A DNA stretch of 64,000 nt from Sinomicrobium soli (GTDB taxonomy: Bacteria; Bacteroidota; Bacteroidia; Flavobacteriales; Flavobacteriaceae). Shown here one piece after another: positions 61,923 through 64,000 of this stretch. Where the stretch lies: positions 417,374 to 481,373 of the forward strand of contig NZ_QLNV01000001.1 in assembly GCF_003285545.1 (NCBI RefSeq). Reading direction: 5' to 3'. The translations under genes and the position numbers were made by a program. The notes under the pieces are model-generated. The model was not told the DNA's origin. It was given only the letters and a program-made list of their open reading frames with translations, and searched no databases. The stretch's first letter is position 1. The number at the start of each line of letters is the position of its first letter.

Positions 61923-61991
61923 TAAATATATGATATTTTTTTTGTGGTAAGTAGTTAGTTTACAAGTTTTTTATACTACAACGTTGTAGTA
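61923..61991 (-). promoter_or_regulatory. LacI-type operator and promoter of the maltose cluster
   Basis: TACTACAACGTTGTAGTA (61974-61991) is a perfect 18-bp palindrome with the central CG usual for LacI/GalR-family sites. A -7-like box TATATTTA (complement of 61923-61930) lies about 44 bp downstream, in front of the MFS-pgmB-GH65-GH13 genes. The LacI-type gene at 62464 is the likely binder. Confidence 0.65.
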
Positions 61992-62006
61992 GACAGGAGG
62001 TTCAGC

Positions 62007-62249
62007 CTATATCTTATCCGCACAAAAACGAATCCGTTCAGACAGGTCATATAATGCTTTTTTTAACGTAGCCCTGTCATTATCGGAAAAACCCGATTCT
62101 GTATTGTTTCCATCGTAACCATTGAGCCTCTGGCTGAACCAGCTTCTCGATTTGCCAAAGTAATGCGTAGAGATATGCGCCCACTTGACACTCAACAAGA
62201 TGTCTGAAAGCACGTTTTTAACGGACTGATTTTCTTTAACTGCTGCCAT
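62007..62249 (-). CDS. DUF5053-type small protein
   Basis: An 80-residue protein with W-A-H-I-S-T-H-Y-F-G-K-S-R-S-W-F-S-Q-R-L-N-G near residues 25-46, a short helix-turn-helix-like segment typical of DUF5053 proteins of Bacteroidota, and a helical C-terminus. Its role is unknown. Starting at 62249 gives M-A-A-V-K-E-N-Q; the frame runs to 62279. It is preceded by a 42-codon gene and lies between the maltose operon and its LacI regulator, where it does not belong to the sugar pathway. Confidence 0.7.
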   Translation of the reverse strand: MAAVKENQSVKNVLSDILLSVKWAHISTHYFGKSRSWFSQRLNGYDGNNTESGFSDNDRATLKKALYDLSERIRFCADKI

Positions 62250-62285
62250 AATATTCACTTTTAAGCCCCGCAGGGGCATATTTTA

Positions 62286-62414
62286 CTATTCCATCAACTT
62301 GTCCACTAAATATTCGATGTACAGTTCCAAATTCACAGATCGTGGATATGTTTTTTTGTAATTCCTGATGGTGGCTATAAGCTCCCATTCCTCTTCTGAT
62401 AATTCTTGCTCCAT
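62286..62414 (-). CDS. 42-residue acidic small protein
   Basis: A short gene starting M-E-Q-E-L-S-E-E-E-W-E-L-I-A-T-I-R-N-Y-K and ending L-V-D-K-L-M-E. The composition is strongly protein-like (two predicted helices) and its stop lies 36 bp before the DUF5053 start codon. I believe that the two form a pair, perhaps a small regulatory or TA-like module; no family was recognised. Confidence 0.55.
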   Translation of the reverse strand: MEQELSEEEWELIATIRNYKKTYPRSVNLELYIEYLVDKLME

Positions 62415-62463
62415 ACCCTGATCGAATTATAGTTACACTACGAATATAGTAAACTTTTGTTTA

Positions 62464-63492
62464 TTATGAAAATGTCCGGGTACTTTCCCGTTCTTTGATG
62501 GAAGTGCTTATAATTTCAGTGACAAAAGATTCGTCGTCGAGGTCGTCGTTTTCCAGCCTCCTGATCAGTAACTGTGCCGCCTTCTCCCCCATTTCCAGTC
62601 CGTGCTGGTCTACGGTGGTGAGTGTCGGAAAGGCGTATTGCGAAAGCATGCCGTCGGTAAAGCCCATAAAGGAAATATCTTCGGGTATCTTCAGGCCCCT
62701 GCGCTGTGCCACTTTCATGGCGGTCACGGCAAACAGTTCGTTCACGGCAAAGACCGCATCAAACTTTTCAGCATCGAAAAGTTCCGCGATCTGCTGTTCG
62801 CAATTGTCGATATCCTCGATCTTGACGATCAGGGCATCGCTTACCGCTTTCCCGGCGGCCTGCAAGGCGCGGATATATCCTTCGGTACGCAGCTTTCCCA
62901 CGCTTACATAATCTACCGTAGTCAAAAGCGCTATACGTTCGCACCCGCTGTCCAGCAGATAATTCACGGCATGCCCGGCCCCTTCCACATCGTCTATAAC
63001 GACCTTGTCTCCCGGAATTTCATCCGACACCCGGTCGAACATCACCAGCGGCATGCCCTGGTCTACCGCCTCGAGAAGATGATGAAAATCCTTTCTGGAC
63101 TGTGTTTCCTTGGACAGTGACAATATAAAACCGTCTATACTCCCGTTGGCCAGGGTTTCCATATTGATCACTTCCTTGTCAAAAGACTCGTCGGAAAGGC
63201 ATACGATCACATTGTACCCCGCCTTGTTCGCTTCGCGCTCTATCCCGCTGATCACCGTGGTAAAAAAGTGATGTACGATCTCCGGAATAATGACCCCTAT
63301 ATTCCTGGTTTTCCTGTTCTTAAGGCTTATGGCAATATTATTCGGGCGGTAATTCAGCAACCTGGCAAACGCCTGTACCTTCTCCCGGGTCTCCGCACTG
63401 ATCTCCTTGCTGTCCCTGAGCGCCTTGGATACCGTAGACACGGAAACATCCAGCTCCCGGGCGATCTGTTTTATGGTAACTTTCTTTTTCAT
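62464..63492 (-). CDS. LacI-family transcriptional regulator
   Basis: A 342-residue regulator. The N-terminal helix-turn-helix is K-K-K-V-T-I-K-Q-I-A-R-E-L-D-V-S-V-S-T-V-S-K-A-L, with the hinge helix near 50-60 (N-N-I-A-I-S-L-K). The periplasmic-binding-protein-like sensor follows (I-G-V-I-I-P-E-I to the end). It probably senses maltose or a phosphorylated sugar and controls the MFS-pgmB-GH65-GH13 operon through the palindrome at 61974. The ATG at 63492 is preferred over 63513. Confidence 0.93.
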   Translation of the reverse strand: MKKKVTIKQIARELDVSVSTVSKALRDSKEISAETREKVQAFARLLNYRPNNIAISLKNRKTRNIGVIIPEIVHHFFTTVISGIEREANKAGYNVIVCLSDESFDKEVINMETLANGSIDGFILSLSKETQSRKDFHHLLEAVDQGMPLVMFDRVSDEIPGDKVVIDDVEGAGHAVNYLLDSGCERIALLTTVDYVSVGKLRTEGYIRALQAAGKAVSDALIVKIEDIDNCEQQIAELFDAEKFDAVFAVNELFAVTAMKVAQRRGLKIPEDISFMGFTDGMLSQYAFPTLTTVDQHGLEMGEKAAQLLIRRLENDDLDDESFVTEIISTSIKERESTRTFS

Positions 63493-63535
63493 AGGCAAAA
63501 CGGTTTCCCACAAAGATACCTCTTCTTTTTCAATT

Positions 63536-63575
63536 CAGTTGTTAGTTTGTTAGTTCGTAGTTTGTTAGTTTGGAG
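63536..63575. repeat. GTTAGTTTGTTAG leader repeat before lacI
   Basis: Reiterated GTTAGTTT/GTTAGTTCGTAG words, about 45 bp before the LacI start codon; the same family as at 3700, 8292 and 55046. Confidence 0.75.
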
Positions 63576-63587
63576 TCAATCTCCCGA

Positions 63588-63672
63588 CCAAGAATCTCGA
63601 CCCCAGAGTAAAGAACCTTCAACAGCATAACGGAAAGGCCGGAGATTCCTCCTTTCGTCGGAATGACAACAA
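63588..63672. repeat. TGTCATTC-family repeat, 3' part
   Basis: AGAATCTCGACCCC...CGTCGGAATGACA, the downstream two thirds of the repeat family, joined to copy B of the ~250-bp element as also at 17256-17632. Confidence 0.75.
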
Positions 63673-63914
63673 TGTCATTCAGAGACCTAACGTTTGGGCA
63701 ACCGCATAAATGAAGATGACGTTTTTGTCTTCATAGATCAAATGTGATAAACCCACACATAACTCCTCCCTTCAGACGAAGGGAGGTGGCTCATCTTTGA
63801 TGAGACGGAGGGTTTTGAAAGCCCGGATCATAAGGATAATACCAAACGTTTGGGTATATACACCAAAGTTCAGGCCTGTCAAAACTCCCCGGCCAGCGGA
63901 GCTGCCCACCCCTC
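63661..63914. repeat. ~250-bp dispersed repeat, copy B
   Basis: Nearly identical to 17382-17632, same orientation, with the CCAAACGTTTGG palindrome at 63842-63853. The last 86 bases of the window show no gene. Confidence 0.88.
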
Positions 63915-64000
63915 CCAGCCTGTCCGGCCTTTAGATTTGTAAATATAAATAAAATCTATAATGATGATGTTGAAAGAGGGGGGGTCTGGGGGGAGACTAA

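Overview
The window is a piece of a Bacteroidota chromosome, most likely a Flavobacteriaceae-type member. The evidence is three SusC/SusD outer-membrane uptake pairs, ECF sigma/FecR regulators, a hybrid two-component regulator, promoters of the TAnnTTTG type, A-rich start regions instead of strong Shine-Dalgarno sites, and intergenic repeats typical of that group. Almost all genes lie on the minus strand.

Layout. (1) 30-6545: a zeta-toxin-like ATPase with a small partner; the four dTDP-L-rhamnose genes (rfbD, rfbC, rfbA on minus, rfbB on plus) split by an RHH antitoxin and a ParE-like toxin that is broken by a 161-bp MITE-like element; and a Fic protein with its own tandem palindromes. (2) 7086-18330: an ECF sigma/FecR-controlled SusC/SusD locus whose enzymes are an EEP-fold phosphodiesterase lipoprotein and a purple-acid-phosphatase-like enzyme, with a DUF1735/F5-8C surface lipoprotein. 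(3) 18551-32870: a uronic-acid polysaccharide utilisation locus with GH105, an alginate-lyase-fold enzyme, a DUF4832 protein, SusE, SusD, SusC and a hybrid two-component sensor. (4) 33079-37511: LLM flavin monooxygenase with ArsR, AraC regulator, peroxiredoxin-like protein and a spondin-domain lipoprotein. (5) 37733-48629: a second ECF sigma/FecR SusC/SusD operon, ending in acid phosphatase, neutral-ceramidase-like hydrolase and glycerophosphodiesterase, which looks like a (sphingo)phospholipid scavenging system. (6) 48880-51176: an AT-rich island with a two-domain retropepsin lipoprotein and a GG-leader peptide precursor that appears frameshifted. (7) 51985-53493: tRNA-Asp, DUF58 protein, thioredoxin. 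(8) 53660-63492: a maltose/starch cluster with two GH13 enzymes, GH65 phosphorylase, beta-phosphoglucomutase, MFS transporter, LacI regulator and a perfect 18-bp LacI-type palindrome.

The intergenic DNA is unusually rich in repeats. A 23-bp REP-like palindrome sits mostly just after stop codons. Two low-complexity leader repeats sit just before start codons. A longer family bounded by TGTCATTC/GAATGACA includes a tandem array, and a ~250-bp element occurs twice about 46 kb apart. The most interesting items are the MITE pair with exact 3-bp target duplications, the frameshifted GG-leader peptide next to a retropepsin, and the two parallel phosphoester-directed SusC/SusD loci. Functional names rest on motifs read by eye; no database search was possible.
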